DNA from: Pseudomonadota bacterium
GTDB taxonomy: Bacteria > Bdellovibrionota_B > Oligoflexia > Silvanigrellales > Silvanigrellaceae
Reading direction: 5' to 3'
Length of the DNA stretch: 7,351 nucleotides
Assembly (NCBI GenBank): GCA_027490595.1
Contig: JAIXXU010000036.1
Coordinates: 1-7,351, forward strand
The position numbers were made by a program, and so were the translations under genes. Below the pieces are notes generated by a model that was given only the letters and a program-made list of their open reading frames with translations, had not been told where the DNA came from and made no database searches. Positions 1-6,471 of the stretch are shown here, piece by piece; the first letter of the stretch is position 1; every line of letters starts with the position of its first letter.

Positions 1-1089
1 GTGAACCAACCAATTGTGGGTATCGGCAATTTTACAAGTTTGAATATCAAGTAATTTTTGCTTCAGTGTCAAAGCAACCTTGCCTGGCTTTCCATCTGAA
101 ATCGTATATTTTTTATTGCCATCGATGAGAGTTCCAATAGAAGAAACAACAGCTGCTGTGCCGCTGGAAAAAACTTCAGTAACATCACCTTTTTCAATGT
201 CATGCAAAATTTGATTGATTGGAACCGAACATTCATCTACCTGGTAGCCCGTTTCCCTTGCAATTTGAATAAGCGTTTCCCTTGTAATTCCAGGTAAAAT
301 AGAACCATTTAGTTCAGGGGTAATGATTTTATCTCCATAAGCAAACATAATATTCATAGCCCCGGCTTCTTCAACGTATAATTTTTTCGCAGCATCAAGC
401 CATAGAACCTGCTCAGCACCCATCTGTTTAGCCTGAAACATGGGAACAAGTGCGCCGGCATAATTTCCACCACATTTTGCAGTTCCACAGCCACCCGGTG
501 CCGCCCGAGAAAGTTCTCGTTCAATGTAAACGGAAATTGCAACAGGATTTTTAAAGTACGCTTTTGCGGGGCTCATAATGATAAAAAAACGGTAGTTTTC
601 GGCAGCTCTATATGAAATCCCATCTTCAAGTGCCACCATAGAAGGACGCACATAGAGTGAGCCAGGAGAAGGCAAAACCCAATTTTTATCCACAGCTACA
701 AGTTCTTTTACACAGTGAACAAAAAGATCTTTGGGTAGGGGCGGCATGCTCATTCTTTGAGCTGAGCTTGCCATTCGAGCTGCGTTTCGGTCAGGGCGAA
801 ACAATAAAACACGTTGTCCTGTTTGATCACGAAACGCTTTTAAACCTTCAAAAATTGTTTGGCCATAGTGCAAAACCATGGCGTCAGGCCGGAAAGAAAA
901 AGGGGCAAAAGGCTGAATGACTGGTGTTTGCCAGCCTCCTGCACTGCCAATATAATCGCAAACAAGCATGTGAGGGGTAGGCGTTTTTCCAAAAACAATG
1001 TCATCATCAATGTTTGGTGGGGTTTGCCGTTGGCATTCTGGCACCAGATTGTACTCAATATTAAAATTTGATTTTTTTTCCGAAAACAT
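1..1089 (-). CDS. ilvE: Branched-chain amino acid aminotransferase, class II-type (3' end cut by window)
   Basis: Transfers the amino group between glutamate and the 2-oxo acids of Leu, Ile and Val; PLP-dependent, cytoplasmic. My translation gives 363 codons from ATG at 1087-1089 with no stop before base 1. The family (eukaryote-like BCAT, fold-type IV) is about 355-365 residues, so only a few C-terminal residues should be missing. Family landmarks in order: YGQTIFEGLKAF (75-86), FRPDRNAARM (97-106), the loop SPGSLYVRPSM (141-151), the PLP lysine Lys205 in TAKCGGNY (203-210), EEAGAMN (240-246), NGSILPGITRE (261-271) and SSGTAA (308-313). GGAG lies 10 nt before the ATG, supporting this start. 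It is transcribed away from the tRNA and is unrelated to the secretion operon; it marks the chromosomal backbone. No frameshift or missing catalytic residue was seen. Confidence 0.95.
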   Translation of the reverse strand, partial: MFSEKKSNFNIEYNLVPECQRQTPPNIDDDIVFGKTPTPHMLVCDYIGSAGGWQTPVIQPFAPFSFRPDAMVLHYGQTIFEGLKAFRDQTGQRVLLFRPDRNAARMASSAQRMSMPPLPKDLFVHCVKELVAVDKNWVLPSPGSLYVRPSMVALEDGISYRAAENYRFFIIMSPAKAYFKNPVAISVYIERELSRAAPGGCGTAKCGGNYAGALVPMFQAKQMGAEQVLWLDAAKKLYVEEAGAMNIMFAYGDKIITPELNGSILPGITRETLIQIARETGYQVDECSVPINQILHDIEKGDVTEVFSSGTAAVVSSIGTLIDGNKKYTISDGKPGKVALTLKQKLLDIQTCKIADTHNWLVH

Positions 1090-1150
1090 CTTGAAAGATC
1101 TCCATAAAACAAACTGATTTTTCTTATTTTTGTTCCGCACTTTTAGCTTT

Positions 1151-1156
1151 ATCATA
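1151..1156 (-). promoter_or_regulatory. Possible -10 element for ilvE
   Basis: On the minus strand this reads TATGAT, five of six matches to TATAAT, about 60 nt before the ilvE start codon. At the usual spacing the -35 position falls in the A12 tract and has no recognisable TTGACA-like hexamer, so only half of the promoter is supported. Confidence 0.3.
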
Positions 1157-1166
1157 CATAAGCTTA

Positions 1167-1178
1167 TTTTTTTTTTTT
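1167..1178. repeat. T12 homopolymer tract, UP-element-like
   Basis: Twelve consecutive T on the plus strand, ending nine bases before the -35 hexamer of the tRNA promoter. This puts it about 45-56 bp before the predicted start of transcription, where an AT-rich UP element would bind the RNA polymerase alpha subunit. Read on the other strand it is an A12 tract in the expected -35/spacer region of ilvE. Length variation by slippage is possible but not shown. Confidence 0.5.
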
Positions 1179-1187
1179 GGCTAGTAC

Positions 1188-1216
1188 TTGACAGACGTTG
1201 AGGTAATTGGCATAAG
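1188..1216 (+). promoter_or_regulatory. Sigma70-type promoter of tRNA-Gln
   Basis: A perfect -35 hexamer TTGACA (1188-1193), a 17-bp spacer, then CATAAG (1211-1216, four of six matches to TATAAT). Transcription would start near 1223, about 20 nt before the mature tRNA 5' end. The T12 tract upstream fits an UP element. No other gene lies directly downstream, so the tRNA is the evident target. Confidence 0.7.
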
Positions 1217-1243
1217 TTTTCCCAGTAATACAGTTCCTCCAGT

Positions 1244-1318
1244 TGGGGTATCGACAAGTGGTAAGTCAACGGATTTTGATTCCGTCATTCCTAGGTTCGA
1301 ATCCTAGTACCCCAGCCA
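1244..1318 (+). tRNA. tRNA-Gln (anticodon TTG), CCA encoded
   Basis: Complete cloverleaf. Acceptor stem TGGGGTA (1244-1250) pairs with TACCCCA (1308-1314). The short D stem is GAC/GTC. The anticodon stem ACGGA/TCCGT (1269-1273/1281-1285) holds the loop TTTTGAT with anticodon TTG at 1276-1278. The variable loop is five bases. The T arm is CTAGG-TTCGAAT-CCTAG (1291-1307). The discriminator is G1315 and CCA is encoded at 1316-1318. It reads CAA codons (and CAG by wobble). The U1-A72 acceptor start and the anticodon arm are as in E. coli tRNA-Gln. It stands alone, with no convincing terminator immediately downstream. Confidence 0.97.
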
Positions 1319-1383
1319 CTATTTGAAGAAGGCTGACAATAACAACAAGTTGTTTACTCGCTTAAAGCTTCTATTTATTCCAC

Positions 1384-1412
1384 TTGTAACTCCATCCATT
1401 AGAGTCAATAAT
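1384..1412 (+). promoter_or_regulatory. Candidate promoter of the 332-aa membrane protein gene
   Basis: TTGTAA (1384-1389, four of six matches to TTGACA), a 17-bp spacer, then AATAAT (1407-1412, five of six matches to TATAAT). Transcription would begin near 1419 and leave a leader of about 80 nt before the ATG at 1502. It is the best pair I found in the tRNA-to-gene gap. AT-rich DNA yields such matches by chance, so confidence is modest. Confidence 0.4.
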
Positions 1413-1490
1413 CTGTTTAGTTCAGCAAAATCTTCCCTGTATGTATTCTTGTTTCTTGTTACGCCCATATGGTGATTCATTAGAACTCTT

Positions 1491-1495
1491 GGAGG
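1491..1495 (+). promoter_or_regulatory. Strong ribosome binding site fixing the 1502 start
   Basis: GGAGG, six bases before the ATG at 1502-1504. It is the best Shine-Dalgarno match in the window and shows that the otherwise unrecognised downstream frame is translated. Confidence 0.85.
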
Positions 1496-1501
1496 ACAAC
1501 C

Positions 1502-2500
1502 ATGTCTAGCCCTACAGGATCAATACCTGGCGTATCTTTTTCAAACAACAGGTATGTATTCCAGATAAATAACGAAACTATGGTACCAAAAACCACAAAT
1601 AAGGTTAACAAATCACTAGCACGACCCCCACTACACCCAGGTCATGCAAATAAATCAAAGTTCAATAATTTATATATTCAAACGCAAGTAATCTCTGCCT
1701 TCGACCCCAAAAACACCACCAATCTTCAGGTGCACAATAACTTATTGAATACAAATGGCCTCTTTATCCCCACAAACACGCCTTCGCCTATTCCCTTTAA
1801 TTCTCAACCTAATTCTGCCACACCAAAAGAACCCCACTCAGATCACTCTGAACAAGAAAGTAACAACGAAGACCTTTCTCCTACATACCCAGTGCAAAAA
1901 GAATTATTAGGGAATTTTTCCCAAAAAAATAATTTACAGTCGAGTCCGCCAAGCGGCAACTCTCAAACTTCCACTAAGTACTCCCCTGGCAGCCTCGGTG
2001 TATTACCAACTACGCCTCATTCACAACGCATAAAAGCAATTCCAAAAAGTTATGAAAGAATTCATGAAAGAGAAAATGAAATCATCGACACAAGTCCAGA
2101 AGACGAATTTTTATTGAAATGTTCAAAAAATGTTACTCCTCAAGGACCTCTGGAGTCTGTTTTTACCAAAGATGGCGAGAAAACAACAATTTGTGAGGCT
2201 GACCCAAAAAGCGAAACACATGTTAATTTAAAAAGAATTTACCTCCATTACCGCTGGAAAAAATTTAAAACTATTTTAAATTTTCACAAAGGAAAAATAA
2301 TACTATCAACTCTGCTTTTAGTAGTATTAGCTTTATTTACGGCTAATATTCCTCTAGGATTCTTGCCTTTTTTAAGTGCAAAATTTAGTCTTTATTTTGT
2401 GATTTGTGGTTCGATAGCATGGCTTGTCACATTCGCTTCGTTTATTTTTTATATTAAATACCAAACAAAAATATATTCTTGGATAGGAAAATTTTTATAA
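1502..2500 (+). CDS. Uncharacterised protein, disordered N-terminus plus C-terminal membrane hairpin; candidate T3SS effector
   Basis: I do not recognise a family. The protein has 332 residues. Residues 1-240 are rich in Ser, Thr, Pro, Asn and Gln, lack a Sec signal peptide and look disordered, with acidic patches (about 115-125 and 186-203). A basic stretch at 244-265 leads into two hydrophobic helices, about 266-290 and 295-318, separated by a short loop, and then a basic tail. By the positive-inside rule both ends would face the same cytosol. A hydrophilic N-terminus plus a closely spaced helix pair resembles chlamydial Inc proteins and other membrane-inserted effectors; that is architecture, not homology. 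The gene converges on the T3SS operon and overlaps its last gene by 6 bp. GGAGG before the ATG supports expression. A plain two-helix inner-membrane protein is the main alternative. Confidence 0.8.
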   Translation: MSSPTGSIPGVSFSNNRYVFQINNETMVPKTTNKVNKSLARPPLHPGHANKSKFNNLYIQTQVISAFDPKNTTNLQVHNNLLNTNGLFIPTNTPSPIPFNSQPNSATPKEPHSDHSEQESNNEDLSPTYPVQKELLGNFSQKNNLQSSPPSGNSQTSTKYSPGSLGVLPTTPHSQRIKAIPKSYERIHERENEIIDTSPEDEFLLKCSKNVTPQGPLESVFTKDGEKTTICEADPKSETHVNLKRIYLHYRWKKFKTILNFHKGKIILSTLLLVVLALFTANIPLGFLPFLSAKFSLYFVICGSIAWLVTFASFIFYIKYQTKIYSWIGKFL

Positions 2501-3241
2501 ACCACACAGCTGCTGGTGTTTTAAAAAACTTGTCCATCCATTAAATCCCTGTTTTTTATATACCAGCAAAGCACATTTTGCATTATTTTTTTCATCGTAA
2601 AGATCAGAAAAACTTACTTGACACTTATTAAACCAAGACGAATTAATTTGAAAAAGACCAACATCAACAGTGTTATTTGAATTAAAATTCAAAGCTTTTG
2701 GATTTAGGTTTGACTCCCATTTTGCAATACAATACATCGTTGGAATAGTATTTTTAGGGAAATGAAGATTTTCTAATAAATTTTTAAAATGAATGTAAGA
2801 TAAAGAATCAGAAGATATTTTATAAAGATGATTTTGAAAATTATGAACATATCTGCTAAAAATAGAGCGTACGGGATGAATATTGAATTCAACTAGTTGA
2901 TTCTGTTTGACCCCACCGACATTATTGCCCTGAAATACATACTGATTTTTTACAACTCGGACCTTATCAAGATGAGCTATTGTGACCATGGTGTGAGCAT
3001 TTTTTATAATAATAGTCAGACCTAAATCTTTGATTTGGCCCACAAAATATATTTGTCCATCAATGGGCGCAGAAACACCTTCACTATCACTTTTTAAAAG
3101 ATATTTTTGTCCATTTTTTTCTTCAAAATGTTCAATAATTTTTCCAATCACCGGGAGAGGAATACTATTTTCTCTGGGTGATGCTAACATTTGAAAAAAC
3201 AAGGTAGAAAAAAAGAAACATAGAAATAAAGGCGATGCCAT
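2495..3241 (-). CDS. Secreted peptidoglycan enzyme: degenerate LytM-like domain fused to c-type-lysozyme-like (GH22-like) domain
   Basis: A 248-residue predicted periplasmic protein, probably the T3SS-linked muramidase that clears peptidoglycan for the injectisome, as EtgA, IpgF and IagB do. Residues 1-20 are a hydrophobic signal peptide ending MLA. Residues about 28-125 follow the LytM/M23 pattern (APIDG at 58-62, AHL at 89-91, EFNIH at 118-122), but the usual HxxxD and HxH zinc ligands are absent, so peptidase activity is unlikely. Residues about 148-248 resemble c-type lysozymes: Glu176 and Asp193 at the Glu35/Asp52 spacing, GLFQINSSW (195-203), and Cys171, 207, 223 and 246 matching hen Cys30, 76, 94 and 115. 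The AYNAG motif of lytic transglycosylases is missing. The start follows the chaperone stop by 6 bp with no clear ribosome site, suggesting coupling. Lysozyme versus transglycosylase chemistry is not settled by sequence. Confidence 0.85.
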   Translation of the reverse strand: MASPLFLCFFFSTLFFQMLASPRENSIPLPVIGKIIEHFEEKNGQKYLLKSDSEGVSAPIDGQIYFVGQIKDLGLTIIIKNAHTMVTIAHLDKVRVVKNQYVFQGNNVGGVKQNQLVEFNIHPVRSIFSRYVHNFQNHLYKISSDSLSYIHFKNLLENLHFPKNTIPTMYCIAKWESNLNPKALNFNSNNTVDVGLFQINSSWFNKCQVSFSDLYDEKNNAKCALLVYKKQGFNGWTSFLKHQQLCGL

Positions 3242-3247
3242 AAAATA

Positions 3248-3697
3248 CTACTGAGGCTTAGCCTTCGATAAACCTTGCAGCAACAGTCTCGCTTTTTTTT
3301 CAAACTCATGTTCAGGATTTTTTTCAATAAACTTAGAAAGAAGATCCTTAGCCATGTCAGGTTCTTGTAATTTAATGGCACAAAAACCCATATAAAAAAG
3401 ACAATCCTGAGAATTTTTCATATCGCACATATACGCTGACTGGTAGTACATGTACGCATCTTTAAATTGAGATAAGTTTTGAAGACAACCAGCAATAGCT
3501 TTTAAGTACAAAGGATTGCCAACACTATAGAGCGACAAAAACTGAAAAATAGGCAAGGCATTTTCAAAATCACCTATTTCACATTTTTTGGCACCCATAT
3601 TATAAATATAATTCAACTCTTCTTTGCTTAAAGAAACATTGAATTTTTCCTTAATGAGGTTGTTGAGGTTAAACCCTCGTCTATCCCAATTAGCCAT
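3248..3697 (-). CDS. LcrH/SycD-type TPR chaperone (class II T3SS chaperone)
   Basis: A 149-residue soluble cytoplasmic protein without signal or membrane segments. After a short helical N-terminus (1-25) it carries three tandem TPR-like units at about 27-60, 61-94 and 95-128, with the small-residue helix pattern (for example GDFENALPIFQFL at 42-54 and FKDAYMYYQSAY at 78-89). The frame LSxEExxxIYxxG...GxFExAxxxFxxL closely follows LcrH, SycD and IpgC, which bind the hydrophobic pore-forming translocators before secretion. Those proteins are about 150-170 residues, so the length fits. AAGGAAAA lies just before the ATG. It sits 13 bp after sctN, where a stalk protein SctO often lies, but the sequence is TPR, not coiled coil. 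Its client is not in the window; another TPR-type T3SS chaperone role is possible. Confidence 0.8.
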   Translation of the reverse strand: MANWDRRGFNLNNLIKEKFNVSLSKEELNYIYNMGAKKCEIGDFENALPIFQFLSLYSVGNPLYLKAIAGCLQNLSQFKDAYMYYQSAYMCDMKNSQDCLFYMGFCAIKLQEPDMAKDLLSKFIEKNPEHEFEKKARLLLQGLSKAKPQ

Positions 3698-3710
3698 TGT
3701 CTTTTTCCTT

Positions 3711-5078
3711 CTAACCTGCGATTCGTAATAACTGAGATAGAGCCGTTTGAAAACTCACAGAATCATTTTGAGGTTGCTGCAAATACTTTAAAATTTCAGC
3801 GTTCTTGCGAACAGCCTCATCAGTCAAGGCATCGTTTCCTTTTTGATATTCCCCTACCCTCAATAAAAGCTCAACTTCATCGTATTTAGAAAGCAAAAGC
3901 CTTAGTTTTCGTGCTGCATTTTTATGATTGTCGGCAATAATGCGATCTGCAATCCGACTAAGACTCGTTAAAATATTCACAGCAGGAAAATGACCTTGTT
4001 CCGCAAGCTTTCTAGACAACACAATATGGCCATCAATAATGGACTTCACTTCATCGGCTATGGGGTCATTTTCAATAGCTTCACCTTCTAATAAAACCGT
4101 ATAAAATGCAGTAATAGACCCACGCTCACTGTTCCCTGCTCTTTCCATAAGGCGAGGAAAAGAAAGAAATACAGAAGGAGGAAAACCACCTCGTGAAACA
4201 GGCTCGCCTGCTGACAAACCAACTTCCCGCTGAGCACGGGCAAAACGCGTGATAGAGTCCACGAGCAACAAAACTTTTTTTCCTTGATCCCGAAAATATT
4301 CAGCAACAGTTTGCGCTACATATGCTGATTTTACATGTTCTACCGGTGGTTTGTCAGATGTAGATACCACCATGACAGTTTTTTCTTTTGTTTTTTGGTT
4401 CAATTCAATATCGATAAATTCTTTTACTTCCCTACCGCGCTCGCCAATAAGTGCCACAACAATAACGTCAGCTTCGCAGCCACGTAAGAGCATGCCAAGT
4501 AGAGTTGTTTTACCAACACCTGGACCTGCAAAAACAGCTAGTCGCTGACCTTTTCCTGCGGTCGTAAACATATCTATTGATTTAATCCCGGTTGAAAAAG
4601 GCTCAGAAATGAGTGGGCGAGACAAAGGCTCTGGAGCTGCTCGCATGACAGAATATAATTTTTTATTAGTGGTATCAGGCCCATGTTCGCTTATATCAGA
4701 CATAATCTGGCAAAAGCCATCTACAATTTTTCCAAGCAGGAAATCACCCACTTCAATTTGAAATCGCTCTTGGCTGCGCATGACAACAGCGCGCTGAGAA
4801 AGCCCTTGAATGCTTCCTAAAGGTAACAACAGCGCTTCATTTTTTTGAAAGGCTATGACCTCTGCTTTGATGTGTGTGTTTGTCATATCATCCATGACAA
4901 AGCATAAATCCCCAATATTCACATTTTCAACTGTAGACCTTATTGTTGTACCAACAGCACTTGTTACTTTGCCGTAACGAACAGTAGCATCCATTTTTTG
5001 CAAAACTTTTTCATACTCTTCTTTTGTTTTACGGAAGGTCTGGCAATGATTTTCAATATGAACAAAAAGATCACGCAT
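3711..5078 (-). CDS. sctN: T3SS ATPase SctN
   Basis: A 455-residue hexameric ATPase at the cytoplasmic base of the injectisome that strips chaperones and unfolds substrates using ATP. It is related to F1-beta and FliI. An N-terminal beta-barrel (about 30-110) precedes the ATPase core. Walker A is GPGVGKTT (185-192, Lys190), the catalytic glutamate is Glu213 in IGERGRE, and Walker B is LLLVD ending at Asp274. The family block SITRFARAQREVGLSAGEP (275-293), then RGGFPPSVF and GSITAFYTVL, are intact, followed by DEVKSIIDGHIVLSR (342-356) and a helical C-terminal domain. The length is slightly above the usual 430-450. The ATG is 2 bp after the sctJ stop, with AAGGAAAG about 10 nt before it. SctL, usually beside sctN, is not adjacent. 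The flagellar homologue FliI is the alternative, but the neighbours indicate an injectisome. Confidence 0.96.
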   Translation of the reverse strand: MRDLFVHIENHCQTFRKTKEEYEKVLQKMDATVRYGKVTSAVGTTIRSTVENVNIGDLCFVMDDMTNTHIKAEVIAFQKNEALLLPLGSIQGLSQRAVVMRSQERFQIEVGDFLLGKIVDGFCQIMSDISEHGPDTTNKKLYSVMRAAPEPLSRPLISEPFSTGIKSIDMFTTAGKGQRLAVFAGPGVGKTTLLGMLLRGCEADVIVVALIGERGREVKEFIDIELNQKTKEKTVMVVSTSDKPPVEHVKSAYVAQTVAEYFRDQGKKVLLLVDSITRFARAQREVGLSAGEPVSRGGFPPSVFLSFPRLMERAGNSERGSITAFYTVLLEGEAIENDPIADEVKSIIDGHIVLSRKLAEQGHFPAVNILTSLSRIADRIIADNHKNAARKLRLLLSKYDEVELLLRVGEYQKGNDALTDEAVRKNAEILKYLQQPQNDSVSFQTALSQLLRIAG

Positions 5079-5080
5079 TT

Positions 5081-5677
5081 TTAGTTATCTTTCCTTTGCA
5101 AGGGGAATACTTCAACCATGTCTGGAGATAATCCAGGAACCGCTTTGCTCACCAGCAATTTGATACGATTTGTAAGCAAATCTATGCGATAACCAGCCCT
5201 GTATTTGATAAATACAGCAGCACCTGGCTTTGGTGCATCTGTACTCCAAAGGTTGTCTGTTGGCATAGGTAAACTCACATGAACTTTCACAACAAGGATG
5301 CCATCAATTTGAGATAAAGTGCCTTCAAGATCTTGGTCTAAGGCATAGGTATAACGTGCAAATTCTTCAACAGGCGAAGAAATTAATCCTTCTTTTTTGA
5401 AAACCTCACCCATACTTGTATGCTTACTTTGCGGCTCTCCAGAGTTGGCTAGAATTTGCAAGCCTTTGATTTGATCTTTGGAATCAACCAAAATAGAAAA
5501 ACTTCCATCTTTTTCAACTTGTTTTTCGCCGTCAATCTTATTATTTGCCAATAACAAAATAATAGAGTTTGCATTTTCCTGAGAAACATTTTGAATAAGA
5601 ATTTGAGCTTTTTGCTTCGTACAGCCGACAGCCAATAATAACAAAATAGGCAGAGCCTTCAATTGAAATTTAAACAT
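5081..5677 (-). CDS. sctJ: T3SS inner-membrane ring lipoprotein SctJ, short form
   Basis: Forms the periplasmic face of the inner-membrane ring of the basal body. I place the start at ATG 5675-5677 (198 residues): AAGG lies six bases upstream, whereas the in-frame GTG at 5681-5683 abuts it. The start then overlaps the sctT stop by 8 bp. A signal sequence ends in the lipobox AVGC, with Cys19 as the lipidated residue. The first ring domain (about 20-80) and the second (about 107-193) follow, the latter with YALDQDLEGTLSQIDGI and VHVSLP as in YscJ, PrgK and EscJ. The protein stops right after the second domain, so there is no C-terminal transmembrane helix. That makes it EscJ-like in length rather than YscJ/PrgK-like (about 245-250). 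Confidence 0.92.
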   Translation of the reverse strand: MFKFQLKALPILLLLAVGCTKQKAQILIQNVSQENANSIILLLANNKIDGEKQVEKDGSFSILVDSKDQIKGLQILANSGEPQSKHTSMGEVFKKEGLISSPVEEFARYTYALDQDLEGTLSQIDGILVVKVHVSLPMPTDNLWSTDAPKPGAAVFIKYRAGYRIDLLTNRIKLLVSKAVPGLSPDMVEVFPLQRKDN

Positions 5678-6449
5678 AAACACCCTTAATTTTATCTAAA
5701 AAATGGAGAAGAGTAAATTGATAAAAATGGTTAACATACATAATAAGAATTAAAATACCTACACAGCTTTTAATTGGCAATGAAAGAACTGTTACGTTTA
5801 ATTGAGGAAGAAAAGTGCTAAGCAAGCCTAATATGATCTCAATTAAAAACATGATCAAAACAACTGGCATAGAAAGCAAAACAGTCCATGTAATGTAACT
5901 TTTAAAAATGTCGATATAATTTTCAACGAGATGAGGATTTAACGCAGGAAAAAAATCATTGAAAGGAATCACTGTAAAGCTTTTGTAGATGACGCCTGCA
6001 AAAAAAACAAGACCATTCATACTAAGAAAATAAACAACAAAAGATTGCAAAAGCAACGCACCTAAGGACGAACTTGGCGCTTGGGTAAGGTTTGAAATTA
6101 CAGCACCCATTTGCTCACCGCGCTGATTATCAATAATGCTCCCAGCACCTTGAATGACCCAAATTGGTGTTGCTAGGATAAAGCCAAGAATAAAGCCAAC
6201 AAAATACTCTTTTGCTACGTAGCCAAACTTCACAAGTGTGGCCGCATTGGTAACGCCCGATGTGTCCAAGGAAGGAAAGATGACCATGGCAAAACTAAAT
6301 GCTAGCAATACTTTTAGCATTTTAGAAAAATAGTTGGCACTCAAAACAGGAAAAATGGCCATCGCACCAAAAAAACGCGCGGAAACAACGACAAATGCGA
6401 AGTAATCACTAATTAATTTGTGTACAAGTTGGATGGCGGTGTGATCCAC
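5670..6449 (-). CDS. sctT: T3SS export apparatus membrane protein SctT
   Basis: A component of the export gate (with SctR and SctS) through which substrates enter the needle channel; homologous to FliR. It has 259 residues, the normal size. Hydrophobic segments lie at about 15-35, 45-60, 78-100, 130-155, 185-210 and 222-242. The conserved loop SIIDNQRGEQMG (104-115) and the block FLPQLNVTVLSLPIKS (213-228) are family landmarks. The start is GTG at 6447-6449: an in-frame stop lies two codons upstream, the next Met is residue 30 inside the first membrane helix, and AGGA lies 8 bases before. It begins 22 bp after the sctV stop. Its usual partners SctR, SctS and SctU are not adjacent here, which is unusual. 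FliR is the alternative, disfavoured by the sctJ and chaperone neighbours. Confidence 0.93.
   Translation of the reverse strand: MDHTAIQLVHKLISDYFAFVVVSARFFGAMAIFPVLSANYFSKMLKVLLAFSFAMVIFPSLDTSGVTNAATLVKFGYVAKEYFVGFILGFILATPIWVIQGAGSIIDNQRGEQMGAVISNLTQAPSSSLGALLLQSFVVYFLSMNGLVFFAGVIYKSFTVIPFNDFFPALNPHLVENYIDIFKSYITWTVLLSMPVVLIMFLIEIILGLLSTFLPQLNVTVLSLPIKSCVGILILIMYVNHFYQFTLLHFLDKIKGVYV
5684..5687 (-). promoter_or_regulatory. Ribosome binding site deciding the sctJ start
   Basis: AAGG on the minus strand inside the end of sctT, six bases from the ATG at 5677. The spacing is right for the ATG and impossible for the GTG two codons upstream. Confidence 0.6.
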
Positions 6450-6471
6450 AATTTAGTTCCTAACTAGTTAC

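Noticed and set aside
354..1112. Several open frames of 60-90 codons on both strands (354-542, 657-920, 840-1112, 859-1071)
   Set aside because: They lie wholly or mostly inside ilvE in other frames, whose reading frame carries all conserved family motifs; none resembles a known protein.
1146..1178. AGCTT...AAGCT hairpin followed by T12, resembling a rho-independent terminator on the plus strand
   Set aside because: The stem is short, AT-rich and imperfect, and no plus-strand gene lies upstream to terminate.
1441..1509. 22-codon plus-strand frame that would overlap the 1502 start, as a leader peptide
   Set aside because: No ribosome site, no codon run suggesting attenuation and no terminator/antiterminator pair.
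2501..2522. Weak hairpin (ACCA with TGGT) followed by four T, as terminator of the plus-strand gene
   Set aside because: Only a four-base stem with a nine-base loop; it codes the end of the lysozyme-like protein and is explained by that.
3184..3381. 65-codon minus-strand frame across the chaperone-lysozyme junction
   Set aside because: It overlaps two supported genes in another frame and has no ribosome site or recognisable content.
4088..4548. Open frames 4088-4306 (minus) and 4351-4548 (plus)
   Set aside because: Both are inside sctN, whose frame is intact and conserved throughout.
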